Assembly: GCA_028287745.1 (NCBI GenBank) | Contig: JAQBPB010000115.1 | Span: 35,149 to 99,148, forward strand | Direction: 5' to 3' | Origin: Chloroflexota bacterium | GTDB lineage: Bacteria > Chloroflexota > Chloroflexia > Chloroheliales > Chloroheliaceae | DNA: 64,000 nucleotides | Shown: positions 1-8,112 of the stretch, piece after piece | Numbering within the stretch: position 1 is the first letter of the stretch | Layout of the letters: every line of letters starts with the position of its first letter | Program-made: the position numbers and the translations under genes | Notes under the pieces: model-generated | Database searches by the model: none | Told to the model about the DNA's origin: nothing | What the model saw: only the letters and a program-made list of their open reading frames with translations

Positions 1-2
1 CC

Positions 3-1463
3 CTTTTCAGCCATATACAGCGGCTTTCCCTGGCCTTCTTCGATAAAAACCCGGTTGGCAGGCTGATGAGCCGCCTGACCAGCGACATTGACGCGCTGAA
101 CGAACTGTTAAGTAACGGCCTGGTTTCAATGATAGGTGACCTGATAACGCTGTTTGCCGTATCGGTCATTATGCTGGTGCTGGACTGGCGGCTGGCGCTA
201 ATAATGTTTGTTGTACTACCCTTTGTCAGCCTGATTTCAATGCTTTTCCGGCGCTTTATGCGGGATAGCTTCCGGCAGGTCCGTACGCGGCTAGCCAAGA
301 TAAACGGTTTCCTGCAAGAAAATGTCAGCGGAATGCTGGTAGTCCAGCTTTTCAACCGGGAGAGCCGGGCTTTTAACCAGTTCCAGGGCTTGAACCAGGA
401 TTATTTTAACGCGACTGTCCGCAGCGCCCTGGTCTTTGCCCTCTTTTTCCCGGTGGTCGGCCTTTTATCGGCGGTCGCTACGGCTGCTTTGCTCTGGTTT
501 GGCAGCCGGGGCGTGCTGGAAGGAACCGTAAGCTTTGGGGTGCTGGTGGCTTTTTTCCAGTACATCCAGCGAGCTTTTCAACCTATCCAGGACCTGGCCG
601 AGAAGTACAATATTTTGCAGGGCGCAATGGCCGCCAGCGAGCGCCTTTTCGGACTGCTGGACGAAAAACCGGCGGTCGAGGATCCCGCCAATCCCCAACA
701 GTTCGACCAGCCTTTCCGGGGTGAAATAGACTTTAAGAACGTCAGCTTTTGTTACGTTGAAAATGAACCGGTCCTCAAGAATGTCTCTTTTCATATACCG
801 GCCGGGACGAGTGTGGCGCTGGTAGGAGCAACCGGGGCGGGTAAAACCTCGATTATCAGCCTTTTGACCCGTTTTTACGATATCCAGGGCGGTCAAATCC
901 TGGTGGATGGCAAAGATATAAAGTCGGTGCGCCAGGCCGAGTTGCGCCGCCATATTGGTATTGTCCTGCAAGACCCGGTGCTTTTCAGCGGGACGATTGC
1001 CAGCAATATCCGCCTCTTAGACGAGTCCATCAGTGATGAGCAGGTCAAAGCCGCCGCCCGGTTTGTGAATGCGTCCAAGTTTATCGAACGCTTTGAAGAT
1101 GGCTACGACCACGCAGTTAAAGAGCGCGGCACCAATCTCTCGGTGGGACAGCGCCAATTGCTGGCGTTCGCCCGGTCAATTGCTTTCAACCCGGAAGTAT
1201 TGCTGGTGCTGGACGAGGCGACCAGCAGCGTTGACACCGAAAATGAAGCTTTAATCCAGGAAGCCCTTTTAAAATTGATGCAGGGCCGGACCAGCATAAT
1301 TATTGCACATCGGTTGAGTACCATCCGGCACGTTGATACGATTATCGTGCTTCACAAAGGCCAGATTGTTGAGGCGGGCACTCACGAAGAATTATTAGCC
1401 CGGCGCGGCTTTTATTACCGCCTGTATGAATTGCAGTACCAGGACCAGGAAATTTCCCCATAG
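3..1463 (+). CDS. ABC exporter, membrane domain fused to ATPase (5' truncated)
   Basis: This is the C-terminal part of a single-chain ABC exporter (TMD followed by NBD), which would pump lipids, peptides or drugs out across the cytoplasmic membrane. The frame is open to the left edge; codons before the first ATG at 66 read like a coupling-helix region (AFFDKNPVGRLMSRL), so roughly the first 100 residues lie outside the window and the ATG at 66 is internal. Visible: membrane helices up to about residue 160 of the tracked ORF, then a full ATPase domain with Walker A GATGAGKTS, signature LSVGQRQ, Walker B LLVLDEATSS with the catalytic Glu, and H-loop IIAHRL. The NBD looks fully active. Substrate cannot be told. 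Any N-terminal peptidase domain or partner half-transporter would lie upstream, unseen. Confidence 0.93.
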   Translation, partial: LFSHIQRLSLAFFDKNPVGRLMSRLTSDIDALNELLSNGLVSMIGDLITLFAVSVIMLVLDWRLALIMFVVLPFVSLISMLFRRFMRDSFRQVRTRLAKINGFLQENVSGMLVVQLFNRESRAFNQFQGLNQDYFNATVRSALVFALFFPVVGLLSAVATAALLWFGSRGVLEGTVSFGVLVAFFQYIQRAFQPIQDLAEKYNILQGAMAASERLFGLLDEKPAVEDPANPQQFDQPFRGEIDFKNVSFCYVENEPVLKNVSFHIPAGTSVALVGATGAGKTSIISLLTRFYDIQGGQILVDGKDIKSVRQAELRRHIGIVLQDPVLFSGTIASNIRLLDESISDEQVKAAARFVNASKFIERFEDGYDHAVKERGTNLSVGQRQLLAFARSIAFNPEVLLVLDEATSSVDTENEALIQEALLKLMQGRTSIIIAHRLSTIRHVDTIIVLHKGQIVEAGTHEELLARRGFYYRLYELQYQDQEISP

Positions 1464-1642
1464 CATTCCTTAGCAGTTTGTTCCGGAAATATTTACTTAA
1501 ATAATCACCAATTTCAACACTAACTTCTTCCAGAAAAGGTTATCATACAGCCAGTACTTATTATTGTCTTTTTATAGTCCTGGAATAACACTCTACGGCC
1601 CTACCCATTCAGGTTTTAGTACAGGTACAAATTAGTCTAACA

Positions 1643-2326
1643 ATGTTTGAAGTAATATTTTCCCATCATAAAACAACGGGTCTGCTTTTGAAACAAAACT
1701 CTGAACGGTTTTTAACCGGGCTGGATTTAGCAGAGGAAGTGCAACATGGCGTCCTTCTTCTGGATATCAGGCAACCGCAACAATTTGTCAACGGCCACCT
1801 TGCCGGGTCGTTGAATATAGCTTTTCACCCGGCCGGTTATGCCGGGCGATTAGATATATTTGTCAGGCCTGGCCGCCCGCTGGCGCTGGTCTGTGAGCCG
1901 GGTCCGGAACGCCTGGCCGCTACTTTTAGCCTATTGCAAGCAGGCTATAATATAATAGGCTATACTGAAATTACTGCCGCTCTGCCCCTGGAAGTGACAC
2001 CCCAGCTTAGCCCCAGGCAGCTCTGGCAAGAGATTTCCAAAGGCAGATTGGAACAGAACCTGACCGTGCTTGATGTAAGGATTCCGGTGGAATGGAATGA
2101 CTATCATATCGAGGGCGCGCTCCATTTGCCCTATTTTGAAATTCCTCACCGCTTACATGAGCTCGATCCGCGCAAAGAACTTGTAGTAATCGCGAGTAAC
2201 CGCTTCCACAGTCTTACGGCCCTGAGTTTTCTCACGCAGCATGGTTTTGAACAACCATGCGAGGTGCCTTCTGGTATGTCCGGCTGGGCTCGCAGCGGGT
2301 TACCGATTAAAAGGGGCAGTCCTTAA
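1643..2326 (+). CDS. Tandem rhodanese-like domain protein, probably catalytically altered
   Basis: The 227-residue protein carries two rhodanese-like domains (about residues 34-115 and 122-222). Both have the entry motif (LLDIRQPQQF and VLDVRIPVEW) and the second ends in the typical GMSGWARSGLPI. Domain 1 has a Cys at 84 in LVCEPGPER, resembling the rhodanese halves found behind metallo-beta-lactamase domains in persulfide-dioxygenase-type proteins; here no lactamase domain precedes them. In domain 2 the active loop reads VIASNRFHS, where active enzymes have a Cys, so it is probably not a sulfurtransferase. A binding or sulfur-sensing role is inference. The kinase gene begins 24 bases downstream on the same strand, so the two may form one transcript. 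Confidence 0.8.
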   Translation: MFEVIFSHHKTTGLLLKQNSERFLTGLDLAEEVQHGVLLLDIRQPQQFVNGHLAGSLNIAFHPAGYAGRLDIFVRPGRPLALVCEPGPERLAATFSLLQAGYNIIGYTEITAALPLEVTPQLSPRQLWQEISKGRLEQNLTVLDVRIPVEWNDYHIEGALHLPYFEIPHRLHELDPRKELVVIASNRFHSLTALSFLTQHGFEQPCEVPSGMSGWARSGLPIKRGSP

Positions 2327-2350
2327 CTGCGCCAGGAAGTTCCGCCACAA

Positions 2351-3514
2351 ATGGAAAAAGATCGCTCTTTGCAAAGAGTGAATAAAGAGCTTCTTCAGGC
2401 TTCGAAGCCGCCGGATGCCCCGGTAAGTGTAACTGCCCAACTGGCGGTGCTGCACGAATTTGCCGTGGAACAGGGGTCTATTTTCTGCGAGTTTCTTTAC
2501 AGTTTTTTTGATAAACTGCCCCAGACGGTTATCCTGGCCGACCGCAAGGGCCAGATAGTGGTTTTCAACCAGGCCGCCAGTTTTTTATTGGACTACCAAC
2601 CGGGTGAGGTGGTGGGCCAGCGAACCCTGTGGGACCTGTGTAATGGCCCGACCAACCCTCCCGCTTTTAAGGCCGCTATGGAAGTTGGCAGCGGCTTTCC
2701 GGATGAAGAAGTTAACATGTATCCCAGGCAGGGCCTGAAGGGGCCGTTTACGGCAAAAATAAGGGGTCTTTATGCCCAGGACGGCACTTTAATGGGGGCC
2801 AGTGCCCACCTCGGCAGCCTGGTTGAAATACGGGCTATCGAACAGGAACGTAAAACCCTACGGCGCAAAGCTTCAATAGGCGGAATAGTTTCCGCGATTG
2901 CCCACCAGATTAACAACCCCCTCCAAACTCTCCGCACTTCGCTTGAATTGGGTCTTGATTCGCGCAAGACTCCGCACCATCGCAAAGCTTACCTCAAGGC
3001 AGCCGATTACGAGATAAGCCGGATTAGCCAGACGATCAACCTGTTGCGCCATTTTTACCCGGCCAGCGATATGGGAAAGTTAGCGTCCGAGGTTAATTTT
3101 TCGATTCAAGGGGTACTTGGTCTTCTGGACAAAGAAATAAAGCAAAAGAACCTCCAGCTAGAGCTGGATCTGGCAGCCGGGTTGCCCATGGTCAAGTTAG
3201 TAAATTATCAATTCCAGACGATAATTATTAACCTGCTCCAGTCAATTTTAGCGGATATGCCACAACAAGGTATTCTGCAAATTCGCAGCGCTACCGACCC
3301 ACTGGGTCGGGTGCAAATTACTATTTCCGGGACGACACAGCGGCCACCGGGCGTGACGGTTGACCCCTTTGACCCATTTGCCAATTCCGATCAGGATGGT
3401 ACCCTGGCCCTGGGCCTCTCTATCAGCCGGGAAATTATCGCCGAACACGGCGGGTTACTTGAACTGACCGGCGAGGCGCCCCGAACTTTCAACTTCTTGC
3501 TGCTTCCGGTCTAG
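2351..3514 (+). CDS. PAS-domain histidine kinase with degenerate ATPase domain
   Basis: Cytosolic two-component sensor-like protein, 387 residues, no membrane segments. A PAS domain spans about 55-165 (ILADRKGQIVVFNQAA). A HisKA-type dimerisation helix follows with the H box AIAHQINNPL (His185). The C-terminal part keeps the end of a HATPase domain (ALGLSISREIIAEHGG), but the N box reads INLLQSILAD, with Ser where the Mg-binding Asn is expected, and no DxGxG G1 box is visible (the region reads ISGTTQRPPG). The family phosphorylates itself and a response regulator; here ATP binding may be lost, so it could be a pseudokinase or scaffold. No response regulator is adjacent. The start is supported by AGGAAG upstream. 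It follows the rhodanese gene closely. Confidence 0.8.
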   Translation: MEKDRSLQRVNKELLQASKPPDAPVSVTAQLAVLHEFAVEQGSIFCEFLYSFFDKLPQTVILADRKGQIVVFNQAASFLLDYQPGEVVGQRTLWDLCNGPTNPPAFKAAMEVGSGFPDEEVNMYPRQGLKGPFTAKIRGLYAQDGTLMGASAHLGSLVEIRAIEQERKTLRRKASIGGIVSAIAHQINNPLQTLRTSLELGLDSRKTPHHRKAYLKAADYEISRISQTINLLRHFYPASDMGKLASEVNFSIQGVLGLLDKEIKQKNLQLELDLAAGLPMVKLVNYQFQTIIINLLQSILADMPQQGILQIRSATDPLGRVQITISGTTQRPPGVTVDPFDPFANSDQDGTLALGLSISREIIAEHGGLLELTGEAPRTFNFLLLPV

Positions 3515-3530
3515 CGGTTTTTATTGCCAT

Positions 3531-3570
3531 TAAAAAGCCGGTCGGAATTGCCCGACCGGCTTTGCTTTTA
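3531..3570. terminator. Bidirectional intrinsic terminator
   Basis: A perfect 12-bp stem (AAAGCCGGTCGG / CCGACCGGCTTT, loop AATTGC) has T-rich sequence on the right and A-rich sequence on the left. It sits between the convergent ends of the PAS kinase gene and the minus-strand gene ending at 3584, so it can serve both. Confidence 0.85.
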
Positions 3571-3583
3571 TTTAGCTGGAAAA

Positions 3584-4357
3584 TCAGTTGGTTTTATTAC
3601 CGGTTAGCAAAATAATAAAGGTTTTGGTCCCGGCGTCCAGGATAAGGTTTTTCGAGCCGTTATCGGCTATCACGAAAAATAACTTATCACCTTTGGTATA
3701 TTTATTGGCCTTTACGTCACTGAGCGTGCCTTCGCCCTCAAAAGCCCACCCTTTGCTGGTCAGGTCGTCCCGGTAAAACTTAAAGACCGCTTCCGGGGTA
3801 TCGCCGGTTAGAAAGACTTTGCGGTTGTCATTGCTGGACTGTTTATTGTCATACAGGTTGTTGACATAAGTAGTACCCTGGTTGGACAGGCTGGCTTTGG
3901 TTGCTCCCGGGTAATCGGTGGCCTCTACGTTAGAAAGTACGCCGGTTAGCGCCAGGATAGCGGCGACAATCACCGCCAGCAGCACCAAACCACCTATCAA
4001 AAGGGCCGGGTTTAGTTTGGCTTTCGGTTTAACCGGATGGGCGGCTGGCCGGGGCGGATAGCCCGCCGGTGGCGGGACGCCCTGTGGACTATTATAAGGA
4101 TTAGCGCCGGGAGGCGGCCCATAATAACCGCCCTGCGGCGGCGGTCCATAGCCTGGCTGGCCGTATTGCGGCGGCCCGGGTTGTCCGTTCTGCGGTGGTT
4201 GTGGTTGTCCCGGCTGCCCATATGGCGGCGGTTGTCCCGGTTGCCCATATGGCGGCGGTTGTGCCGGACCTCCGTAACCCGGTGGAGGCCCGTAAGGAGG
4301 CCCTGGCGGATTTGGTTGGCCCGGACCTTGAGGCGGTGGTGGGTAATTGGTGGACAT
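3584..4357 (-). CDS. Pro/Gly/Gln-rich membrane-anchored protein with extracytoplasmic domain
   Basis: Unrecognised family. The 257-residue protein has an N-terminal half of Pro-, Gly-, Gln- and Tyr-rich repeats (YGQPGQPPPYGQPGQP), probably disordered, one hydrophobic helix at about 117-140 (LIGGLVLLAVIVAAILAL), and a C-terminal domain of about 110 residues outside the membrane. That domain starts ATDYPGATKA and contains AVFKFYRDDLTSKGW and KGDKLFFVIAD. The same layout and similar motifs occur in the next gene (4491-5519), so the two are paralogous in their C-terminal part. With no signal peptide, the Pro-rich part would be cytoplasmic. A gap of 133 bases separates it from its upstream neighbour. 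The start is preceded by GGAGGC on the minus strand. Function unknown. Confidence 0.75.
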   Translation of the reverse strand: MSTNYPPPPQGPGQPNPPGPPYGPPPGYGGPAQPPPYGQPGQPPPYGQPGQPQPPQNGQPGPPQYGQPGYGPPPQGGYYGPPPGANPYNSPQGVPPPAGYPPRPAAHPVKPKAKLNPALLIGGLVLLAVIVAAILALTGVLSNVEATDYPGATKASLSNQGTTYVNNLYDNKQSSNDNRKVFLTGDTPEAVFKFYRDDLTSKGWAFEGEGTLSDVKANKYTKGDKLFFVIADNGSKNLILDAGTKTFIILLTGNKTN

Positions 4358-4490
4358 TACAAAAGCCTCCTTGATGAAAGCCGTAATTTAGTAGGTTTAG
4401 CTAAATTTCCAACGGGTATATGAAGTCATTATAGTCATCCGGTTTTGGAATGTCTAGCTTTTGTAGGATTGGTTTGCCGCTCCTACCGGG

Positions 4491-5519
4491 CTAAACTTCT
4501 TCGGTGCGGAAAACGATTAAAAGTAATTCGTCGGCGCGTACCTGGTCGCGGACGCTGGGCAAAGGGTAGGCGTCTGCCGGTACTTCCGAAGTAAAGACAA
4601 AAAAGGATTGTTTAGCCTTCTGGTAGCTGTTCAAGTTAAAGGAACCGGTGTTGACCGAGTTGCGCGGTGGGGCCAGCCAGCCCATTTTGCTCAGTTCGGT
4701 ATCATAAAAATCCAAAGCGGTATTTTTGTCGCTCTTTTTAAGTTTGTAAAACTCAAATTCCAGGTTTTTAACGTTGCCGGATTGGCCGGTGTCGGCATAA
4801 CTATTTATAATAGTTTCCCGGTCCCGGGGAGCCAGGTCCAGGCGGGTCGCACCGCTGTAAACCGGGAAACCGGCTGCCCGCAGCGCGTCCGGGCTTTGCC
4901 CGTTCATTATTATGGCGGCGGCAATCGTGCCACCCAACCCGAGAAAGATAAATAAGAGAATCAAACTTATAACAAGTTTGCCCCGGTTTTTCCGCCGGAC
5001 TTTAGCTTTTTTTACTTTTCCGGCCGGGTTTTCCGGGGCCGGTCGGGCTTCTTTGCTGTTTCCACGGGTTGCCGGTTTGATTTCGGCGGTCTGGCCCGGT
5101 TGGTTGGGGCCGGGGCCGGTTGGTTGGGCCTGGGCGGGCGCTTTAGCCGCGAATATGTCCGGTATGTTGGCCGGTTTTCCGGCAACGGTCGCTGGCTGGA
5201 CCGGGATGGGCTCTTTGTGGGCTGCGCGGGCCGGTTTTTTGGCGTTTCGCTCGGCCTGGTGCCGTTTGGTTTCTTCTTCGGCCAGCCATTTTTCCGCCCC
5301 GGGCAGCGAAGCATTTTCCGGTTCCAGCAATTTAACCCGGTACAGGTAAGACCTGGCAAAAATCAGGTCGTCAGAAGTATAGGCCAGCCACAGCCATATA
5401 GCGCTTACGGTCGGGTAGGTTTTTGATAGGGCCAGGAGAGCCGCATGCGCTTTGGCTTTGTGGCCCTGTTGAAATAAGGCTACGGCCTGTTCAAATTTTT
5501 GCTGGTCTTCCTGTTTCAT
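4491..5519 (-). CDS. TPR-like membrane-anchored protein, paralogous C-terminal domain
   Basis: Unrecognised 342-residue protein. Residues 1-95 look like TPR-type helices (FEQAVALFQQGHKAKAHAAL), followed by a basic, Pro/Ala-rich linker to about 180, one membrane helix (LVISLILLFIFLGLGG) and an extracytoplasmic domain. That domain shares the order of motifs with the neighbour at 3584-4357: a Y(P/S)GAT start, a D..A..FY...L...GW block, then a Y.K....FFV strand, so they probably arose by domain duplication with exchange of the cytoplasmic half. The layout suggests a link between a cytoplasmic TPR scaffold and the cell surface (inference). It precedes the neighbour on the same strand and may be co-transcribed with it. 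Confidence 0.75.
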   Translation of the reverse strand: MKQEDQQKFEQAVALFQQGHKAKAHAALLALSKTYPTVSAIWLWLAYTSDDLIFARSYLYRVKLLEPENASLPGAEKWLAEEETKRHQAERNAKKPARAAHKEPIPVQPATVAGKPANIPDIFAAKAPAQAQPTGPGPNQPGQTAEIKPATRGNSKEARPAPENPAGKVKKAKVRRKNRGKLVISLILLFIFLGLGGTIAAAIIMNGQSPDALRAAGFPVYSGATRLDLAPRDRETIINSYADTGQSGNVKNLEFEFYKLKKSDKNTALDFYDTELSKMGWLAPPRNSVNTGSFNLNSYQKAKQSFFVFTSEVPADAYPLPSVRDQVRADELLLIVFRTEEV

Positions 5520-5655
5520 GTCTTCTCCATTGCGCTGATTCTGGGGTGAAGTAATATTATCATACTTCCTTGACTTTTGTCCCTGGCTGAATTAGATTGA
5601 TTGCCATCTTTCAGTATAGTTTCGCAGCCGGAAAATAATTACAGGACGGTTAATA

Positions 5656-6513
5656 ATGGAACAGCAAAAAGCAGCGCCACTCCCTAAACCCAGTTCAACG
5701 GTGATGGTAGTCAGGCCGGTATCTGCTACCGGCGAGTTTGAGTTATTTATGGTCCGCAGGCACTCCAAAAGCCGCTTCATGCCCGACCGCTATGTCTTTC
5801 CCGGCGGCCGCCTCGAAGAAGCCGATTCCAGCCCGCAAGCGCTGGACCGGCTCTACGGCTTTAATCTTGAGGCGGCAGAGCCGGTTTTCCGGGATTTACC
5901 CGGGCGCGGGGCCTGGCATGCCGGGCTAAACATGACCCGTCCACAGCAGGCCGGTCTGTACATCGCGGCTTTTCGCGAACTTTTCGAGGAAGCCGGGGTT
6001 TTACTGGCAATCGAGGAATCGACCGGCCAGCCGCTGGACCTGCAAGCCGACCAGGGCCTGGCCGACCGGTTTGCGGCTTACCGCCAGGCCATGCAGGCGA
6101 ACCGGTTAGATTTTATTGGGATGCTGGCCCAGGAAAAGTTACAGCTGGATTTCAATAGCCTGATTTATTTCTCTCACTGGATTACGCCTATTAGTGAGCC
6201 GTACCGGTTCGATACCCGGTTTTTCCTGGCGCAGGCTCCGCTCAACCAGGTTGCGGAAAGCGATCATTTTGAAACTACCGACGGCCTGTGGATTACACCC
6301 CGGACCGCCCTGGAGAGATACGCCGCGAATGATTTTTATATTGCTTATCCAACCATGTTGCATATTGAATGGCTTAACCGCCAGCCTTCCCTGGAAGCGG
6401 CGGTAACGGCGGCCCGGCAGAAAGCGGTGGTGGCCGCCATGCCCGACCAGTTAGAGGACGATGAAAACGGTCCCGCCTTTGCGCTACCACCGGACGTAAT
6501 TAACAACTGGTAA
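5656..6513 (+). CDS. Nudix hydrolase, NUDT19-like
   Basis: Predicted to hydrolyse a nucleoside diphosphate linked to another group; the NUDT7/NUDT19 branch acts on coenzyme A and acyl-CoA. The 285-residue protein starts with a Nudix fold strand (STVMVVRPV), reaches YVFPGGRLEEAD at about residue 47, and completes the Nudix box only after an insertion of about 45 residues (AAFRELFEEAGVLLA). A Nudix box split by an insertion is the known hallmark of NUDT19-like proteins, so it is not a defect. The catalytic REXXEE Glu residues are present. The CoA substrate is inferred from family. It stands alone between a divergent gene and a kinase gene; spacing gives no operon signal. Confidence 0.85.
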   Translation: MEQQKAAPLPKPSSTVMVVRPVSATGEFELFMVRRHSKSRFMPDRYVFPGGRLEEADSSPQALDRLYGFNLEAAEPVFRDLPGRGAWHAGLNMTRPQQAGLYIAAFRELFEEAGVLLAIEESTGQPLDLQADQGLADRFAAYRQAMQANRLDFIGMLAQEKLQLDFNSLIYFSHWITPISEPYRFDTRFFLAQAPLNQVAESDHFETTDGLWITPRTALERYAANDFYIAYPTMLHIEWLNRQPSLEAAVTAARQKAVVAAMPDQLEDDENGPAFALPPDVINNW

Positions 6514-6661
6514 AAAATGCGTGATACTAAACTAAACTTAAGGTCGAATCAGACTCAAGGCGCTTGCTTTATAGTATAATAATAGAACAATCTTGCACCA
6601 GGCTAAACTTCCCGGTTCAAAGCGATTTTCAGGGTTCCTCAAGTTACTTTAGTAGCGAAAA

Positions 6662-7855
6662 ATGGCAACACGTAGCACAATTGAAGATAAAGCTTCCACC
6701 AGATTAAGGTCCAGAGGGGTTAATTTTTGGACGCAGCTTTCGCTACTCCAGAAAATCTATATCTTTCACCTGGTGGTCATCCTGGGTGGGGCGATAATCG
6801 GTTCCTGGCTGACGGCCCAGATTGCCGAAGCCGGTAAATTCAATATCGTCACTTTCAGTGTAATTATTGCTACGGCGGTGATTTTTAGCGGCGCGGTGAA
6901 CTTTGTTATTCTCAAAATTGCTTTCCGGCCTTTCGAAGAACTGCAAAAGGTGATTTCTAAAGTCCACACCGGTAATACCCGGGCGCGGGTGGCCCTGACC
7001 AAAATTACCGACCCGGATGTGCGCCAGTTTACTACGGCCCTTAATCACATGCTCACCCGCCTGGAAGAAAACGCCCACGTCATCCAGGAAGACCAGCGCC
7101 AGCTTCAAATGATGACCGCCCGGGTAATCAATGCCCAGGAGAACGAGCGCAAGCGGATTGCCCGCGAGCTGCACGACGAGGCCAGCCAGTCTCTGACCGC
7201 TATGATTATGGGCCTTGAAGCGGCCCGGCAGGCTGCGCCCGCCGCTGACGCGGCTCTCCAGCAAAACCTGGCCGGGTTAAAAGAACTGGCTGTTTCGACC
7301 CTGGAAGAACTGCGCAAGCTGGCCCTGGATTTGCGCCCCACTATGCTGGACGACCTGGGTTTGATACCGGCGGTGCGCTGGCTCAGCCGGACCGCCCGCG
7401 AGCGCGGCAACCTGGCGGTCAATTTCTCGGTGGCCGGTTTTGAGGGACACGAACGGCTGGCCCCGGAACTGGAAACCTGCCTTTTCCGCATTACCCAGGA
7501 ATGCCTGACCAATATTCTTAAACATGCCAATGCCTCGGTGGTGGATATCAAATTGGAGCAGTTTGCGGCCGATGCCCTGACTCCCTATCCGGGTGTGCGG
7601 CTGACCGTCCGGGATGATGGCCGGGGTTTCGACCGGGCAACGGCGCGGGCCAAAGCCTACCGGGGCGGCCACCTGGGCCTGTTTGATATTGAAGAACGGG
7701 CGACCTTAATGGGCGGCCATGTTAAAATCGGCCCGGCTAACCCTAACGCGGAAGCCCCCGGCACCTGTACTATCGTAACTCTGCCCCTTCAGACCAACCA
7801 GTTTGAAGTCAGGCCGGGCCTGAATACGGCCATTCCCCCCTACACCCGGAACTAA
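6662..7855 (+). CDS. Membrane sensor histidine kinase, NarL/LiaS type
   Basis: Two-component sensor of 397 residues. Two hydrophobic segments (about 32-53 and 62-85) flank a very short outside loop, followed by a HAMP linker (FRPFEELQKVISKV), a coiled-coil region and a HisKA_3 domain with the phospho-acceptor in RIARELHDEASQSL (His171). The HATPase domain is complete: N box ITQECLTNILKHANAS, G1 box VRDDGRGFD and G2 box GGHLGLFDIEERA. It should autophosphorylate and pass phosphate to a LuxR/NarL-type regulator, but no such regulator is in the window. The short loop suggests it senses the membrane itself or a partner (inference). An ATG at 6662 follows an A/G-rich stretch; a TATAAT at 6575-6580 could be its -10 element, with a poor -35. 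Confidence 0.92.
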   Translation: MATRSTIEDKASTRLRSRGVNFWTQLSLLQKIYIFHLVVILGGAIIGSWLTAQIAEAGKFNIVTFSVIIATAVIFSGAVNFVILKIAFRPFEELQKVISKVHTGNTRARVALTKITDPDVRQFTTALNHMLTRLEENAHVIQEDQRQLQMMTARVINAQENERKRIARELHDEASQSLTAMIMGLEAARQAAPAADAALQQNLAGLKELAVSTLEELRKLALDLRPTMLDDLGLIPAVRWLSRTARERGNLAVNFSVAGFEGHERLAPELETCLFRITQECLTNILKHANASVVDIKLEQFAADALTPYPGVRLTVRDDGRGFDRATARAKAYRGGHLGLFDIEERATLMGGHVKIGPANPNAEAPGTCTIVTLPLQTNQFEVRPGLNTAIPPYTRN

Positions 7856-8112
7856 TTTTTCCTTCCTGATTAGCGGCTTTAGTTTAATAACCCGGTTTTG
7901 CTTTGCTCCTGTGCGGCGCTTTGCAAGAATTCGCCGTGGCCTTTGATAGGCCAGGCGGTATTTTTGTGTATTGGGGCGAGACTGTCGGCCCGGCAAACCT
8001 TTAAGGGCCAGTTTTAATGGCCGGAAATTCAGGGCCATAAGAAATAGCGGCATTTATTCTTCTCCCGAAAATATGCTAAAATCAGGTTGGGAAATACTAG
8101 TGGGAGAATACT

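Noticed and set aside
4037-4423. A 128-residue plus-strand ORF over the Pro-rich gene
   Set aside because: Repetitive Arg/Trp/Leu composition is the antisense of the YGQPGQPPP repeats.
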